From assembly GCA_024347235.1 (NCBI GenBank), contig AP025283.1, positions 2,852,001-2,916,000 of the forward strand: DNA of 64,000 nt, written 5' to 3'. The notes below the pieces were generated by a model. It was not told the DNA's origin. It worked only from the letters and a program-made list of their open reading frames with translations, and made no database searches. Origin of the DNA: Aliamphritea spongicola. Its GTDB lineage: Bacteria; Pseudomonadota; Gammaproteobacteria; Pseudomonadales; Balneatricaceae. Within the stretch, counting starts at the first letter, position 1. Every line of letters begins with the position of its first letter. A program made the translations under genes and the position numbers. This document shows positions 19,888 to 32,707 of this stretch, in pieces.

Positions 19888-21050
19888 TTATTTACCCTCC
19901 GCTGCTTTTACCGCTTGCTCAGCAGCGTCTGTCAGACTGGTCGCTGCAATGATATCCAGACCGGATTCAGACAGCAGTTTAGAACCCAGTTCTGCATTGT
20001 TACCTTCCAGACGTACCACAACAGGTACCTCTACACCGACTTCTTTAACCGCGCCGATGATACCTTCAGCAATCAGGTCGCAACGTACGATACCGCCGAA
20101 GATGTTAACCAGAACCGCTTTAACTTTAGAATCTTCCAGAATGATCTTGAACGCTTCGGTTACACGCTCTTTAGTCGCGCCGCCACCAACATCCAGGAAG
20201 TTAGCCGGGAAGCCACCGTGCAGGGAAACGATATCCATCGTACCCATTGCCAGGCCTGCACCGTTAACCATGCAGCCGATGCTGCCATCCAGTGCAACGT
20301 AGTTCAGATCCCACTCAGCCGCGCGTGCTTCACGCTCGTCTTCCTGGCTCGGATCTTCCATTGCCTGCAGATCTTTGTGACGGTAAACCGCATTACCGTC
20401 GATCGCTACTTTAGCGTCCAGACAGTGCAGGTCACCTGCTTCGGTGATTACCAGCGGGTTGATTTCCAGCAGCGCCAGGTCTTTTCCTGGAACATTTTCG
20501 CCAGACCCATGAAGATCTGAGTGAACTGCTTAATCTGCACACCTTCCAGACCCAGCTTGAACGCCAGCTCACGGCCCTGATAAGGCTGTGCACCGGTCAG
20601 CGGATCGATGGTCGCTTTAAGGATTTTTCTGGTGTTTCTTCCGCAACTGTCTCAATTTCCACACCACCTTCAGTAGATGCCATGAAAACGATACGACGAG
20701 AAGAACGGTCAACTACTGCACCCAGATACAGCTCGTTAGCGATATCGGTGCAGTCTTCTACCAGAATTTTAGATACAGGCTGACCATTGGCGTCAGTCTG
20801 ATAGGTCACCAGGTTTTTACCCAACCACTTAGCGGCAAATTCAGACGCTTCAGCAGGAGAGTCAACCAGCTGTACACCGCCAGCCTTACCACGGCCACCG
20901 GCATGCACTTGAGTCTTAACAACCCACTTGCTACCACCATTTTTTCAGCTGCTTCAGCAGCCGCTTCCGGGTATCTACAGCGTATCCTTTGGATACCGGC
21001 AGACCATATTCGGCAAACAGTTGTTTGCCCTGGTACTCATGAAGATTCAT
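19888..21050 (-). CDS. sucC: Succinyl-CoA synthetase beta subunit
   Basis: ADP-forming beta subunit with N-terminal ATP-grasp ([34 protein letters not shown]) and C-terminal ligase domain ([29 protein letters not shown]). Four single-base losses break the frame, near 20968, 20935, 20627 and 20483. Restoring them gives exactly 388 aa, the family standard. A separate terminator after lpdA suggests sucCD has its own promoter in 21051-21200. Confidence 0.95.
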
Positions 21051-21138
21051 GCTCTAATCCGTCGTTTTTACTTTTGAGGTCTCTGTATTCAATGGGGAGA
21101 GGCCACTGATATACAGCCCAAAGGTTGCAAACACCTCA

Positions 21139-22692
<1,554 letters not shown>

Positions 22693-22725
22693 CTACCTTT
22701 AAAAATTTCTGTAAGGGGGCTGAAT

Positions 22726-23937
22726 TTATACGTCTAGCAACATCCGAGCTGGATCTTCTAAGAGATCCTTTATAGTAACCAGGAATTGTACAGCTTCCTT
22801 ACCATCAATCATACGATGGTCGTACGACAGGGCCAGATACATCATTGGCAGAATTTCTACCTGACCATTGACGGCCATTGGACGTTCCTGAATTTTATGC
22901 ATGCCCAGAATAGCGGTTTGTGGCGGATTCAGAATTGGCGTAGACATCAGGGAACCGAACACACCACCGTTGGTGATGGTGAACGTACCACCCTGCATAT
23001 CATCCATACCCAGCTTACCGTCACGACCACGCAGACCAAAGTCACGGATTGTCGCTTCAATATTCGCCAGGCTCATCGCATCTGTATCACGCAGTACCGG
23101 TACCATCAGACCACGATCGGTCGATACCGCTACACCGATATCCTGATAACCGTGGTAAACCATATCGTTACCATCGATTGAGGCATTTACTGCAGGGAAA
23201 CGCTTCAGCGCTTCAGTTGCAGCTTTAACAAAGAAAGACATGAAGCCCAGACGGGTACCGTTGTGGGTTTTCTCGAACAGATCCTTGTACTGCTTACGCA
23301 GCTCCATGATCGGCTTCATATTGACTTCATTGTAAGTCGTCAGCATCGCAGCATTTTGCTGAGCTTCAACCAGACGCTTAGCAATCGTTGCACGCAGACG
23401 GGTCATCGGAACACGCTTCTCTACACGCTCACCCACAGGCACAGTACCCGGTGCAGCTGCCGAAGCAACCGCTGGCGCAGCAGCGGCCGGAGCCGGTGCA
23501 GCAGGCTTGTTCTTGATGAAATTCGCTACATCTTCCTTGGTGATACCGCCATTCTTGCCGGTACCCGGAATCTGGGTAGCATCCAGACCGTTTTCTTCAA
23601 TCAGCTTACGGGCAGCCGGGCCGATTTTATCAGCATCAGATGCTGCAGGCGCTGCTGCAGCTGGCTCAGCCGCTGCGGCCGGCGCCGCTGCAGGAGCTGC
23701 ACCCGCTTCGAAAGTCGCCAGCACTTCTTCACTCAGTACTGTATCGCCTTCACCTTTAATGATGTCCTTGATTACGCCATCCGCCGGCGCGACCACTTCC
23801 AGTACAACTTTGTCGGTTTCAATATCAACAATCAGCTCATCGGTGGAGCAAGCTTCACCAGGCTGTTTGTGCCAGGTAGCCACGGTACCGTCGGCTACGG
23901 ATTCAGGGAAGGTCGGCGTTTTGATTTCGATAGACAT
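22726..23937 (-). CDS. sucB: Dihydrolipoyllysine succinyltransferase (E2 of 2-oxoglutarate dehydrogenase)
   Basis: 403 aa. One N-terminal lipoyl domain with the modified Lys in [11 protein letters not shown]. An Ala/Pro-rich linker, a peripheral-subunit-binding domain ([15 protein letters not shown]) and a second Ala/Pro linker follow. The catalytic domain has active-site residues in [17 protein letters not shown]. No frameshift despite low-complexity linkers. Between sucA (47 bases) and lpdA (39 bases) in one operon. Confidence 0.98.
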   Translation of the reverse strand: MSIEIKTPTFPESVADGTVATWHKQPGEACSTDELIVDIETDKVVLEVVAPADGVIKDIIKGEGDTVLSEEVLATFEAGAAPAAAPAAAAEPAAAAPAASDADKIGPAARKLIEENGLDATQIPGTGKNGGITKEDVANFIKNKPAAPAPAAAAPAVASAAAPGTVPVGERVEKRVPMTRLRATIAKRLVEAQQNAAMLTTYNEVNMKPIMELRKQYKDLFEKTHNGTRLGFMSFFVKAATEALKRFPAVNASIDGNDMVYHGYQDIGVAVSTDRGLMVPVLRDTDAMSLANIEATIRDFGLRGRDGKLGMDDMQGGTFTITNGGVFGSLMSTPILNPPQTAILGMHKIQERPMAVNGQVEILPMMYLALSYDHRMIDGKEAVQFLVTIKDLLEDPARMLLDV

Positions 23938-23984
23938 ATTCTTTCCTTTCTCAGTGTTACTAACAGGCGTTTTCGTCAGGCCTG

Positions 23985-26816
23985 TTAGCCATTGATTGCT
24001 TCATTAACCAGTTTTTCCTGCTGTTCAAGGTGTACCGAAATGTACCCTACAGCAGGTGCGGCTGCATGTGGCCGGCCTACGCCGCCCAGTTGAATCGAGC
24101 TGTTATGACGGGCCAGCGCATGACGCATATGGTGCTGACTGCAGTACCAGGCGCCCTGGTTCATCGGCTCTTCCTGACACCAGATAACTGACTCAAGATT
24201 GGTGTAATCCTTGATCGCTTCGTACATCTGGTTTTCAGGGAACGGATAAAGCTGCTCAATACGTACAATTGCCACATCATCTTTTTCCAGCTCTGCACGG
24301 CGGTTATACAGGTCGTAGTAGACCTTGCCGCTACACAGCACAAGGCGCTTAACCTTGGCCGGATCAAGCTGATCAGTTTCGCCGATCACCGGCTGGAAGT
24401 TGCCGTTTGCCAGTTCTTCAATACTGGAAACCGCCTGCTTATGACGTAACAGACTCTTTGGTGACATAACCACCAGAGGCTTACGCAACGGACGCACAAC
24501 CTGACGACGCAACAGATGGAAAATCTGTGCCGGCGTGGTCGGAACACACACCTGAATATTGTGCTCAGCACACAACTGCAGGTAACGCTCCAGACGGGCT
24601 GAAGAGTGCTCAGGGCCCTGGCCTTCAAAGCCGTGCGGCAGCAACATAGTCAGACCGCACAAACGGGCCCACTTATGTTCACCACTGGTAATAAACTGGT
24701 CGATAACTACCTGGGCACCGTTGGCGAAATCACCAAACTGGGCTTCCCAGATAACCAGAGCGTTCGGCGTGGTAGTGGCATAGCCATACTCAAACGCCAG
24801 AACCGCCTCTTCCGACAGGAAAGAATCATGCAGGGTCAGCCGTGGCTGATCCGGTGCAATGTTCTGTAACGGCTCGTAAACGGCCGCATCTTTCTGACTG
24901 TGCAACACCGCATGACGGTGAGAGAAAGTACCACGACCCACATCCTGACCGGTCAGACGGACACCATGTCCCTCCGCCAGAACCGAAGCGTATGCGAGCA
25001 TTTCCGCACAACCCCAGTTAACCGCCATTGCCCCGGCAGCCATTTTCTTACGGTCGTCGTAGATCTTCTGTACCTGACGCTGTACAGCAAAACCTTCCGG
25101 CACATCACAGATCTTCTGACCCAGAGATTGCAGAGTTTTAATGTCAACGCTGGTATCACAGTCAAATGACCATTTGTGTCCCAGATACGGTGTCCAGTCC
25201 ACAAACAGTTCTTTATTCGGTTCCAGAACCAGAGAATGGGTAACGTGCTTGCCGTCTTCCAGATTCTTCCGGTAATCCTTCTCCATTTGCTTGCTCTGCT
25301 CCTGACTGATAACGCCCTCTTCAATCAGTTGCTGAGCATAAAGTTCACGGGTAGTTTTCTGAGCCTTGATCTTCTGGTACATCAGCGGCTGGGTGCCGGA
25401 AGGCTCATCCGCTTCGTTGTGACCGCGACGGCGGTAACATACCAGATCAATAACCACATCTTTCTTAAACTCGGTACGGTAATCCACAGCCAGTTGGGTT
25501 ACAAAACGTACCGCTTCAGGATCATCACCGTTCACGTGGAAAATCGGTGCCTGTACCATCTTCGCGATATCGGTACAGTACTCGGTTGAACGGGAGTCTT
25601 CCTGCTTGTTCGTTGTAAAACCAACCTGGTTGTTAACAACGATATGAATGGTGCCGCCGGTCTTGTAAGCACGGGTCTGGGACATCTGGAATGTCTCCAT
25701 GACCACGCCCTGACCTGCAAACGCCTGGTCACCGTGAATATTCACCGGTACAACGGTATCGCCGTGCGGATCATTACGGCGGTCCTGACGGGCCCGTACT
25801 GAACCTTCAACCACAGGCGCTGCAATCTCAAGGTGCGACGGGTTAAACGCCATCGCCATGTGCATTTCACCGCCATCGGTCATGATGTTGGATGAGAAGC
25901 CCTGATGATATTTAACGTCACCGGAGGTTTCCAGTGTCTGCACACCTTCAAACTCACCAAACAGTTCCGCAGGGTTTTTACCGAAGATGTTTACCAGGGT
26001 ATTCAGACGACCACGGTGGGCCATGCCGATGACCAGTTCACGGGCGCCATGTTTACCGGCACGGTGAATCAGGGTATTCAGGGAAACAATCAGGGATTCG
26101 CCGCCCTCTAGACCGAAGCGCTTGGCACCGGCAAAACGGGAACCCAGGTATTTTTCCAGACCTTCTGCCGCTGTCAGGCGCTCAAGCACCATGACTTTCT
26201 TTTCAGGCTCAACGGTCGGATGAGAACGGACCGGCTCCAGACGTGACTGAATCCAGCGTTTCTCTTTCGTATCAACGATGTGCATATATTCAGCACCCAC
26301 CGTTGTACAGTAAGTCTTTTTCAGATCATCCAGGATAGATTTCAGTGTTGCTTCTTCAGCACCGAAAAACAGGGAACCTAACTGGAAGGTCGTATCATAA
26401 TCTGCCTCAGACAGCTCATGAAAACGCGGATCCAGATCAGGAACAGGCTCGCGCTCAAGCAGATTAAGCGGGTCAATCTGGGCAGCCTGGTGTCCCCGTA
26501 CACGGTAAGCGTTGATCATTCGCAGAACGCGAATCTGCTTTTTCTCGTGATCGGAACTGACGCTGGAAGCAGAGACAGGCGCAGCCCGACGCTGATTCTT
26601 AGCAATAAACTGGAAGTGTTCACGCACCGCTGTATGCGGCACATCCTGTGTAATGTTGTCGCCGACTTTGGGTAGCCGGTCAAATTCTTCACGCCATTCC
26701 TGAGGAATCGCGTTGGGGTCCATCAGATAGGTTTCATACAGCTGCTCAATGTAGGATAAATTGCCACCGTAAAGATGCGCATTTTTCCACATCAGCTCCA
26801 TTATGCCTTCTTGCAT
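23985..26816 (-). CDS. sucA: 2-oxoglutarate dehydrogenase E1
   Basis: 943 aa, full length without a frameshift. Thiamine-diphosphate enzyme that decarboxylates 2-oxoglutarate and passes the succinyl group to SucB. N-terminal [20 protein letters not shown] binds E2. Motifs seen include [35 protein letters not shown] and the ThDP-binding region around [13 protein letters not shown] at 26816 or the ATG five codons in, which has AAGG upstream, may be the start. Confidence 0.98.
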   Translation of the reverse strand: MQEGIMELMWKNAHLYGGNLSYIEQLYETYLMDPNAIPQEWREEFDRLPKVGDNITQDVPHTAVREHFQFIAKNQRRAAPVSASSVSSDHEKKQIRVLRMINAYRVRGHQAAQIDPLNLLEREPVPDLDPRFHELSEADYDTTFQLGSLFFGAEEATLKSILDDLKKTYCTTVGAEYMHIVDTKEKRWIQSRLEPVRSHPTVEPEKKVMVLERLTAAEGLEKYLGSRFAGAKRFGLEGGESLIVSLNTLIHRAGKHGARELVIGMAHRGRLNTLVNIFGKNPAELFGEFEGVQTLETSGDVKYHQGFSSNIMTDGGEMHMAMAFNPSHLEIAAPVVEGSVRARQDRRNDPHGDTVVPVNIHGDQAFAGQGVVMETFQMSQTRAYKTGGTIHIVVNNQVGFTTNKQEDSRSTEYCTDIAKMVQAPIFHVNGDDPEAVRFVTQLAVDYRTEFKKDVVIDLVCYRRRGHNEADEPSGTQPLMYQKIKAQKTTRELYAQQLIEEGVISQEQSKQMEKDYRKNLEDGKHVTHSLVLEPNKELFVDWTPYLGHKWSFDCDTSVDIKTLQSLGQKICDVPEGFAVQRQVQKIYDDRKKMAAGAMAVNWGCAEMLAYASVLAEGHGVRLTGQDVGRGTFSHRHAVLHSQKDAAVYEPLQNIAPDQPRLTLHDSFLSEEAVLAFEYGYATTTPNALVIWEAQFGDFANGAQVVIDQFITSGEHKWARLCGLTMLLPHGFEGQGPEHSSARLERYLQLCAEHNIQVCVPTTPAQIFHLLRRQVVRPLRKPLVVMSPKSLLRHKQAVSSIEELANGNFQPVIGETDQLDPAKVKRLVLCSGKVYYDLYNRRAELEKDDVAIVRIEQLYPFPENQMYEAIKDYTNLESVIWCQEEPMNQGAWYCSQHHMRHALARHNSSIQLGGVGRPHAAAPAVGYISVHLEQQEKLVNEAING

Positions 26817-27244
26817 TATTGATCACCCTGGCTCAAAGGAATATCAACGTTCAGGTTGCACCACGTCCCGACTGATTCGGCCATTTTCCGGCCTTTTCCT
26901 TTATGGTTATCGTTTATTATTTCTCACGTATATAGCCCCGAAGTGGTAGCACTTATACGGGGACAGATTCTACGCTTTTTGTACCCAGCTTCATACATGC
27001 AAGGCACTAAGAATCATAAAGTTTTCTAAATTTGGATCATATACAACTTCTTTTTACTTACAAAAATACGACATCCACCTCACTCATCCGATTCAAAAGC
27101 GTCTTTCAGCTGATTTGATGTATAAATTTCAACCGTTCAGAGCAGAATACCTTTGTACCATCCCTGCCTGCACATGAACATTCACCAAAGGATGCATGAA
27201 TGCAATTCAGCCAAGCACAAATAGCTGAGTTAAATTTGAGCAAT
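26817..27244. other. Intergenic region between sdhB and sucA
   Basis: About 430 bases, AT-rich at 26985-27160. It follows the sdhB terminator and precedes sucA, so it should hold a sucA promoter. No confident hexamer pair and no gene seen. Confidence 0.4.
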
Positions 27245-27271
27245 AAAAAGGCGGTACCTTTCGGGACCGCC
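27245..27271 (-). terminator. Terminator after sdhB
   Basis: On the minus strand GGCGGT and ACCGCC pair around a 10-base region with inner pairing, followed by five T. It separates the sdh operon from sucA. Confidence 0.75.
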
Positions 27272-27282
27272 CTGAGTAACAA

Positions 27283-27987
27283 TCAGGTTGCCTGTTGCAA
27301 CAGCATGTTACGGATCTTACCAATTGCCTTTGTCGGGTTAAGCCCCTTAGGACAAACACTGACACAGTTCATGATACCGTGGCAGCGGAACACGCTGAAC
27401 GGATCATCAAGATCAGCCAGACGCTCCTTAGTAGCCGTATCACGGCTGTCAGCCAGGAAGCGGTAAGCCTGCAGCAAACCGGACGGACCGATAAACTTGT
27501 CAGGGTTCCACCAGAAAGACGGACAGGCAGTTGAACAGCATGCACACAGAATACATTCGTACAGGCCATCCAACTCAGCACGTTCTTCCGGTGACTGCAG
27601 ACGCTCAATGGCAGGCGCCGGCGTGTCGTTCAGCAGGAACGGCTTAATCTTCTCGTACTGCTGATAGAACTGAGTCATATCAACAACCACGTCACGGATA
27701 ACCGGCAGACCTGGCAGCGGACGCAGAACAATCTTATCGTTCTCAACCACTTCAGACAGCGGCGTAATACACGCCAGACCGTTCTTACCGTTCATATTCA
27801 TACCGTCAGAACCACAAACACCTTCACGGCATGAACGACGGTACGCCAGAGACGGGTCCTTATCTTTCAGCAACTGCAGCAGATCCAGAACCATGATGTC
27901 CTTGCCACCAGGGATGTCGATATGGACATCCTGCATGTAAGGGGCATCATCAACCTCAGGATTATAGCGATATACACTTACTAACAT
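27283..27987 (-). CDS. sdhB: Succinate dehydrogenase iron-sulfur subunit
   Basis: 234 aa. Cysteine clusters for the three Fe-S centres: 2Fe-2S in SCREGVCGSDGMNMNGKNG with its final Cys shortly after, then CILCACCSTACPSFWW (4Fe-4S), and CHGIMNCVSVCPKGLNP (3Fe-4S with shared ligands). Passes electrons from SdhA to quinone at SdhCD. Starts 12 bases after sdhA. No frameshift. Confidence 0.98.
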   Translation of the reverse strand: MLVSVYRYNPEVDDAPYMQDVHIDIPGGKDIMVLDLLQLLKDKDPSLAYRRSCREGVCGSDGMNMNGKNGLACITPLSEVVENDKIVLRPLPGLPVIRDVVVDMTQFYQQYEKIKPFLLNDTPAPAIERLQSPEERAELDGLYECILCACCSTACPSFWWNPDKFIGPSGLLQAYRFLADSRDTATKERLADLDDPFSVFRCHGIMNCVSVCPKGLNPTKAIGKIRNMLLQQAT

Positions 27988-27999
27988 CGTGGCAACCCC

Positions 28000-29775
28000 T
28001 TAATACGTTCGAACTTTTGGCGGGAAGGCATCTACTGTCTTCGGCGCAAAGTTAACAGCACGCTTGGTGATCTGTTTTGTCTGCGGGTGGTACAGTGAGT
28101 GGCACAACCAGTTTTCATCATCACGCTCGGTGAAGTCGTTACGGGCATGCGCACCACGACTTTCCTTACGGGTAATAGCAGCGATCGCCGTTGCCTCAGC
28201 AACTTCCATCAGGTTTTCCAGCTCCAGCGCTTCAATACGGGCAGTGTTGAATGCCGCGCTCTTATCTTCCAGGTGAAGATTAGAAACTTTGGCACGCACT
28301 TCCTTAAGCAGCTCCAGACCTTTCTCCATGCTTTCGCCTTCACGGAATACCCCGAAGTACAACTGCATGGTCTTCTGCAGCTCAGCACGAACCTCAGAAA
28401 CCTTTTCACCACCGGTTGAATTGTTCAAACGGTTCAGACGTGCCATCGCACGCTCCAGATCAGCATCGCTGGCCGGCGCTACTTCGTAGCCCTCACGCAT
28501 CTGCTTCTCAATCTGAATACCCGCCGCACGGCCAAATACAACCAGATCAAGCAGCGAGTTGCCGCCCAGACGGTTCGCACCGTGTACAGATACGCATGCA
28601 ACTTCACCGCAGGCAAACAGACCGTCGATAATGGTATCGTTACCGTCCGCATCAGCACCGATCGCCTGACCACCGATATTGGTGGTTACACCGCCCATCA
28701 TGTAGTGACAGGTAGGTACAACAGGAATTGGCTCTTTAATCGGATCCGCGTGAGCAAAGGTACGGGACAGCTCAAGGATACCCGGCAGCTTGGCATTCAG
28801 GGTATCAGCACCCAGGTGATCCAGCTTCAGGAATACGTGATCACCGTCTTCACCACAACCACGGCCTGCCAGAATTTCCAGCACCATGGAACGGGCAACA
28901 ACGTCACGACCCGCCAGGTCTTTCGCGTTAGGGGCATAACGCTCCATGAAGCGCTCGCCATCCTTATTAACCAGGTAACCACCCTCACCCCGGCAACCTT
29001 CAGTTACCAGTACGCCGGCACCAGCAATACCGGTTGGGTGGAACTGCCACATTTCCATATCCTGGGCCGGTACACCGGCACGCAGGCTCATACCCATACC
29101 GTCACCGGTATTGATCAGAGCATTGGTTGTGGACTGATAAATACGGCCTGCACCACCGGTCGCCAGAACGGTCGCTTTAGCCTTGATATAAACTGTTTCA
29201 CCGGTCTCGATACAGATCGCGATAACACCAACCACCGCATCATCTGCATTCTTAACCAGATCAACCGCATACCACTCATTCAGGAAAGTGGTACCGGCTT
29301 TAATATTACCCTGATAAAGCGCGTGTAACAGAGCGTGGCCGGTACGGTCAGCCGCCGCACAGGTACGGGCTGCCTGACCGCCTTCACCAAAGTTTTTAGA
29401 CTGACCACCGAAAGGACGCTGGTAGATACGGCCTTCTTCAGTACGGGAGAATGGCAGACCCATATGGTCCAGCTCAAATACCGCCTGAGGGCCTACAGAA
29501 CACATGTATTCGATAGCGTCCTGGTCACCGATATAATCGGAACCTTTAACGGTATCGTACATGTGCCAGCGCCAGTCATCATTAGGATCCGCACTGGCAA
29601 TCGCACAGGTAATACCACCCTGGGCGGATACAGTGTGCGAACGGGTCGGGAATACTTTCGTGATACACGCAGTATTCAGGCCCGACTGGGCCAGTTGCAG
29701 CGCGGCACGCATACCGGCACCGCCGCCACCAATTACAATCCCGTCAAAGGTCAGGGTACGTAACTTGCTGCTCAT
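28000..29775 (-). CDS. sdhA: Succinate dehydrogenase flavoprotein subunit
   Basis: 591 aa. FAD motif [18 protein letters not shown], the covalent FAD histidine in [11 protein letters not shown], and active-site regions [20 protein letters not shown] and [20 protein letters not shown]. The ATG at 29773-29775 ([12 protein letters not shown]) is chosen because GGGGAG lies 8-13 bases upstream; a longer frame upstream overlaps sdhD and lacks this site. No frameshift. Confidence 0.98.
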   Translation of the reverse strand: MSSKLRTLTFDGIVIGGGGAGMRAALQLAQSGLNTACITKVFPTRSHTVSAQGGITCAIASADPNDDWRWHMYDTVKGSDYIGDQDAIEYMCSVGPQAVFELDHMGLPFSRTEEGRIYQRPFGGQSKNFGEGGQAARTCAAADRTGHALLHALYQGNIKAGTTFLNEWYAVDLVKNADDAVVGVIAICIETGETVYIKAKATVLATGGAGRIYQSTTNALINTGDGMGMSLRAGVPAQDMEMWQFHPTGIAGAGVLVTEGCRGEGGYLVNKDGERFMERYAPNAKDLAGRDVVARSMVLEILAGRGCGEDGDHVFLKLDHLGADTLNAKLPGILELSRTFAHADPIKEPIPVVPTCHYMMGGVTTNIGGQAIGADADGNDTIIDGLFACGEVACVSVHGANRLGGNSLLDLVVFGRAAGIQIEKQMREGYEVAPASDADLERAMARLNRLNNSTGGEKVSEVRAELQKTMQLYFGVFREGESMEKGLELLKEVRAKVSNLHLEDKSAAFNTARIEALELENLMEVAEATAIAAITRKESRGAHARNDFTERDDENWLCHSLYHPQTKQITKRAVNFAPKTVDAFPPKVRTY

Positions 29776-29776
29776 C

Positions 29777-30130
29777 TTATGCTCCCCACAGAATCTGAAC
29801 ACCCCAAACAACGTAGATAAAGGTCAGCAGACCACACGCTGATTGGAACAGAAAACGGATGCCGGTTGGCTTGATATAGTCAGTAGAGATAGACCACATT
29901 CCGATCCAAGCGTGTGCCGCCAAAGACAGGATTGTCAGCAGCGTAAAGATACGCATTGCTGTGCCCTCAAACAGGCCACTCCACTGGTTGTAATCCAGAT
30001 CCGGATTCATTAACAGATAACCGATCATAAAGATCGTGTAAGCAAGCAGTACGACAGCTGTTACACGCTGGATCATCCAGTCATATAAGCCGCTGCGACC
30101 AAAACTTGTAATTGAAGTTACCATATCCAT
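29777..30130 (-). CDS. sdhD: Succinate dehydrogenase membrane anchor subunit
   Basis: About 117 aa with three membrane helices: about residues 25-42 ([16 protein letters not shown]), 60-80, and 92-113. Contains the conserved [10 protein letters not shown] start of helix 1 and the putative heme/quinone region [19 protein letters not shown]. The gene overlaps the sdhC end by about 13 bases and ends one base before sdhA. Confidence 0.93.
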   Translation of the reverse strand: MDMVTSITSFGRSGLYDWMIQRVTAVVLLAYTIFMIGYLLMNPDLDYNQWSGLFEGTAMRIFTLLTILSLAAHAWIGMWSISTDYIKPTGIRFLFQSACGLLTFIYVVWGVQILWGA

Positions 30131-30494
30131 ACTCCTGCCAGCAGAATTGCGATAGCCGCAATAACCAAAGTCGCTTTGGCGGCTTTCTGTCCAGATTCCA
30201 ACTCTTCACAATGACCAAAATCCATAATCAGATGTTTGATACCGGCAAAGAAGTGATACAGCAATGCTGAAACCAATCCCCAGGCAATCAGCTTCGCAAA
30301 GAAGCTCTCCGTCAGCATCTGCGCGGCAGCATTAAAACCCTGCTCAGACTCAAGAGACATCCCCAGTGCATACAGCATGAAGAAGGCACCAAAAATAATG
30401 CCAGACCTGTCACACGATGCAGGATGGATGTAATCGCCGGTAAAGGCTGTTTGATAGTTCGTAGATCTAAGTTTACGGGTCTTTTCTTGTTCAC
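30118..30494 (-). CDS. sdhC: Succinate dehydrogenase cytochrome b556 subunit
   Basis: 125 aa after restoring one base near 30403. The N-terminus (MNKKRPVNLDLRTIKQPLPA) and the family signature ITSILHRVTGLA lie in one frame. The rest, with the heme histidine region ALLYHFFAGIKHLIMDFG, lies in the other. Three membrane helices. First gene of sdhCDAB, divergent from gltA. Confidence 0.93.
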
Positions 30495-30627
30495 GGCTCT
30501 TGTTCACACTTTATTGGTTAGCCCGATCGCAGGGCTAAGTTATAAAAGGGTAGTGTTCAAAGACAAAGTAAGTACCTCGGTCCAACGCCTACACCCCTTT
30601 AAATACGGGCCTGTAAGCTGGTGCGAG

Positions 30628-30655
30628 AGTATACCAGCTCGCACTAATATTACAA
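30628..30655 (-). promoter_or_regulatory. Candidate sdhCDAB promoter with overlapping inverted repeats
   Basis: On the minus strand: -35 TTGTAA (30650-30655), 16-base spacer, -10 TATACT (30628-30633). The -10 lies inside two interlocked perfect inverted repeats: GTGCGAG/CTCGCAC at 30621-30627 and 30638-30644, and GCTGGT/ACCAGC at 30617-30622 and 30633-30638. This suggests a regulator binding over the -10, but no regulator is identified. Confidence 0.5.
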
Positions 30656-30760
30656 TTAAGCAACAGGTCTCTAAGCCCTTTGTCTAGGTACTTACAGCCA
30701 GATTTGGCGATCAGAAAACAGCCAAAAACACCTCTTTCAGACCCCAATCCGTTTTTCTCC

Positions 30761-30781
30761 ATGCGACAGAATATGTCGCAT
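30761..30781. promoter_or_regulatory. Palindromic operator candidate
   Basis: ATGCGACA, spacer GAATA, TGTCGCAT: a perfect inverted repeat with 8-bp arms. It lies about 105 bases upstream of the sdh -35 and about 300 bases upstream of the gltA -35. The size and spacing fit a dimeric regulator site. Confidence 0.4.
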
Positions 30782-31078
30782 ATACCATCGTAAAACCCGC
30801 GCCATACTTGGCCTCAGGCAAAATTGATTAACCTGCATAATAGTGTCAACATTCCGGCTTCTCCACTCGTGATGGGTAGTGTTAAATTTTTTTAAAAACC
30901 TTATTTTTACCCTCCCGGAAGCGACATCCAGAATCATACAAAAGTCGCTATCTGCGGCATAAACACTTAAACACCCACCTGATTAAATACACTTAACTAA
31001 TTGATAAACAAAAACTTAATCCCGAAAAAGATCAAAAACAACCCATGCTGCACCGCAGCACAAGAATCCGAATATAAA

Positions 31079-31106
31079 TTGACAATTTCGTGTAAGTCTC
31101 TATATT
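31079..31106 (+). promoter_or_regulatory. Sigma70-type promoter for gltA
   Basis: Perfect -35 TTGACA (31079-31084), 16-base spacer, -10 TATATT (31101-31106, 5 of 6). Leaves a leader of about 225 nt before gltA. Confidence 0.65.
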
Positions 31107-31339
31107 GTCTGGGTCCTATTACGAGCAGAGACTCAGACGAAACCCTGAAAAAGCTTGGCAACCGTCAGAAATTGTTATCAATCTGGCAGTTGGACCAAGA
31201 GCGGTTTCCCTAACGTGACTAGTATTACAGGAGCCTCTGAGCAAACCCGACCGCCTGCTTTATATAGCCAGCGCCGGTCCTGCGGTTCCCTCAAAGGCTC
31301 TTGAGTCATTCAGATAACCAGAAATGATAGGAGCCTCTA

Positions 31340-32617
31340 ATGGCTGACAAGAAAGCACGCTTAACGGTCGATGGTCTCGAGGAAGTCATCGAACTTCCGG
31401 TTTATTCCGGCACCACAGGTCCCGATGTGGTTGACGTACGCGCTCTGACTAGCAAAGGCCTGTTCACTTATGACCCTGGCTTCGTTTCCACCGCAGCCTG
31501 CGAGTCCAGCATCACTTATATCGATGGTGCCAAAGGTGTACTGCTGCATGGCGGCTACCCGATCGAACAGCTGGCAGAAAATTCCGATTACCTGGAAGTC
31601 TGCTTCTTACTTTTAAATGGCGAACTGCCTACTCCGGAACAGAAAGAAGTCTTCGTCAAGACTGTTAAGAACCACACTATGGTTCACGAACAGATGACAC
31701 ACTTCTTCAACGGTTTCCGCCGTGACGCTCACCCAATGGCTATCATGGTAGCGGTTGTCGGCGCACTGTCTGCCTTCTACCACGACTCCTGGATATCGAC
31801 GATGCGCACCACCGCGAAGTGTGCTTTCCGCCTGATCGCCAAAATGCCAACCATTGCTGCCATGTGTTACAAGTACAGCATTGGCCAGCCATTCCAGTAC
31901 CCGCGTAACGAACTGGACTATGCAGACAACTTCCTGCAAATGATGTTTGGCAACCCGTGTGAAGACTATGTAACTAACCCGGTACTGGCGAAAGCTATGG
32001 ACCGCATCTTCCTGTTACATGCAGACCACGAGCAGAACGCATCTACTTCTACTGTACGTCTGGCAGGCTCCTCCGGCGCTAACCCGTTCGCCTGTATCGC
32101 TTCCGGTATTGCGGCACTGTGGGGCCCGGCACACGGCGGTGCAAACGAAGCTGTACTGACCATGCTGCAGGAAATCGGTGACGAATCAAACATCGACGAA
32201 TTCATCAAGCGCGCTAAAGATCCTGAAGACTCTTTCCGCCTGATGGGCTTCGGCCACCGTGTATACCGTAACTTTGACCCACGCGCCAAAGTTATGAAGC
32301 AAACCTGTGACGAAGTACTGGCTGAGCTGGGTATTGAAAACGATCCTCTGCTGAAGATCGCTAAGCGTCTGGAACAGATCGCCCTGGAAGACGACTACTT
32401 CATCCAGCGTAAGCTGTACCCGAACGTAGATTTCTACTCCGGCATCATCCTGAAAGCTATCGGTATCCCAACTAACATGTTTACCGTTATCTTCGCCCTG
32501 TCCCGGACAATCGGCTGGATCTCTCACTGGAGTGAATTCCACAGCGGCCCGAACAAAATCGGTCGCCCACGCCAGCTGTACACCGGCCCAACCAAGCGCG
32601 ATTACGAGAAGAAGTAA
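31340..32617 (+). CDS. gltA: Citrate synthase (type II)
   Basis: 425 aa. Hexameric, NADH-sensitive gammaproteobacterial type by similarity. The N-terminal domain ([17 protein letters not shown]) is followed by catalytic residues in [34 protein letters not shown], and the C-terminal region [14 protein letters not shown]. Commits oxaloacetate and acetyl-CoA to the TCA cycle. Ribosome binding site AGGAG sits 7-8 bases upstream. Divergent from the sdh-suc cluster; both strands then carry most of the cycle. No frameshift. Confidence 0.98.
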   Translation: MADKKARLTVDGLEEVIELPVYSGTTGPDVVDVRALTSKGLFTYDPGFVSTAACESSITYIDGAKGVLLHGGYPIEQLAENSDYLEVCFLLLNGELPTPEQKEVFVKTVKNHTMVHEQMTHFFNGFRRDAHPMAIMVAVVGALSAFYHDSWISTMRTTAKCAFRLIAKMPTIAAMCYKYSIGQPFQYPRNELDYADNFLQMMFGNPCEDYVTNPVLAKAMDRIFLLHADHEQNASTSTVRLAGSSGANPFACIASGIAALWGPAHGGANEAVLTMLQEIGDESNIDEFIKRAKDPEDSFRLMGFGHRVYRNFDPRAKVMKQTCDEVLAELGIENDPLLKIAKRLEQIALEDDYFIQRKLYPNVDFYSGIILKAIGIPTNMFTVIFALSRTIGWISHWSEFHSGPNKIGRPRQLYTGPTKRDYEKK

Positions 32618-32633
32618 TCCCACTGGCAAGCCA

Positions 32634-32663
32634 CAAAAAAGGCCATCATCAGATGGCCTTATT
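32634..32663 (+). terminator. Terminator after gltA
   Basis: AAAAAAGGCCATC, loop ATCA, GATGGCCTTATT. The U tract is interrupted on the plus strand; on the minus strand the A run gives six U, so it may also serve rlmL read-through. Confidence 0.65.
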
Positions 32664-32707
32664 GTCTTCAGGTCAGCACCTTAACGACTGACAACTCCCC
32701 TTCCAGC

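Larger units (their letters stand above)
30495..31339. other. Long divergent control region between sdhC and gltA
   Basis: 845 bases without a supported gene. It holds the sdh promoter candidate (30628-30655), a perfect 8-bp-arm palindrome at 30761-30781 and the gltA promoter candidate (31079-31106). The gltA leader from that promoter would be about 225 nt. The short frames in it are not recognisable proteins. Confidence 0.6.
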
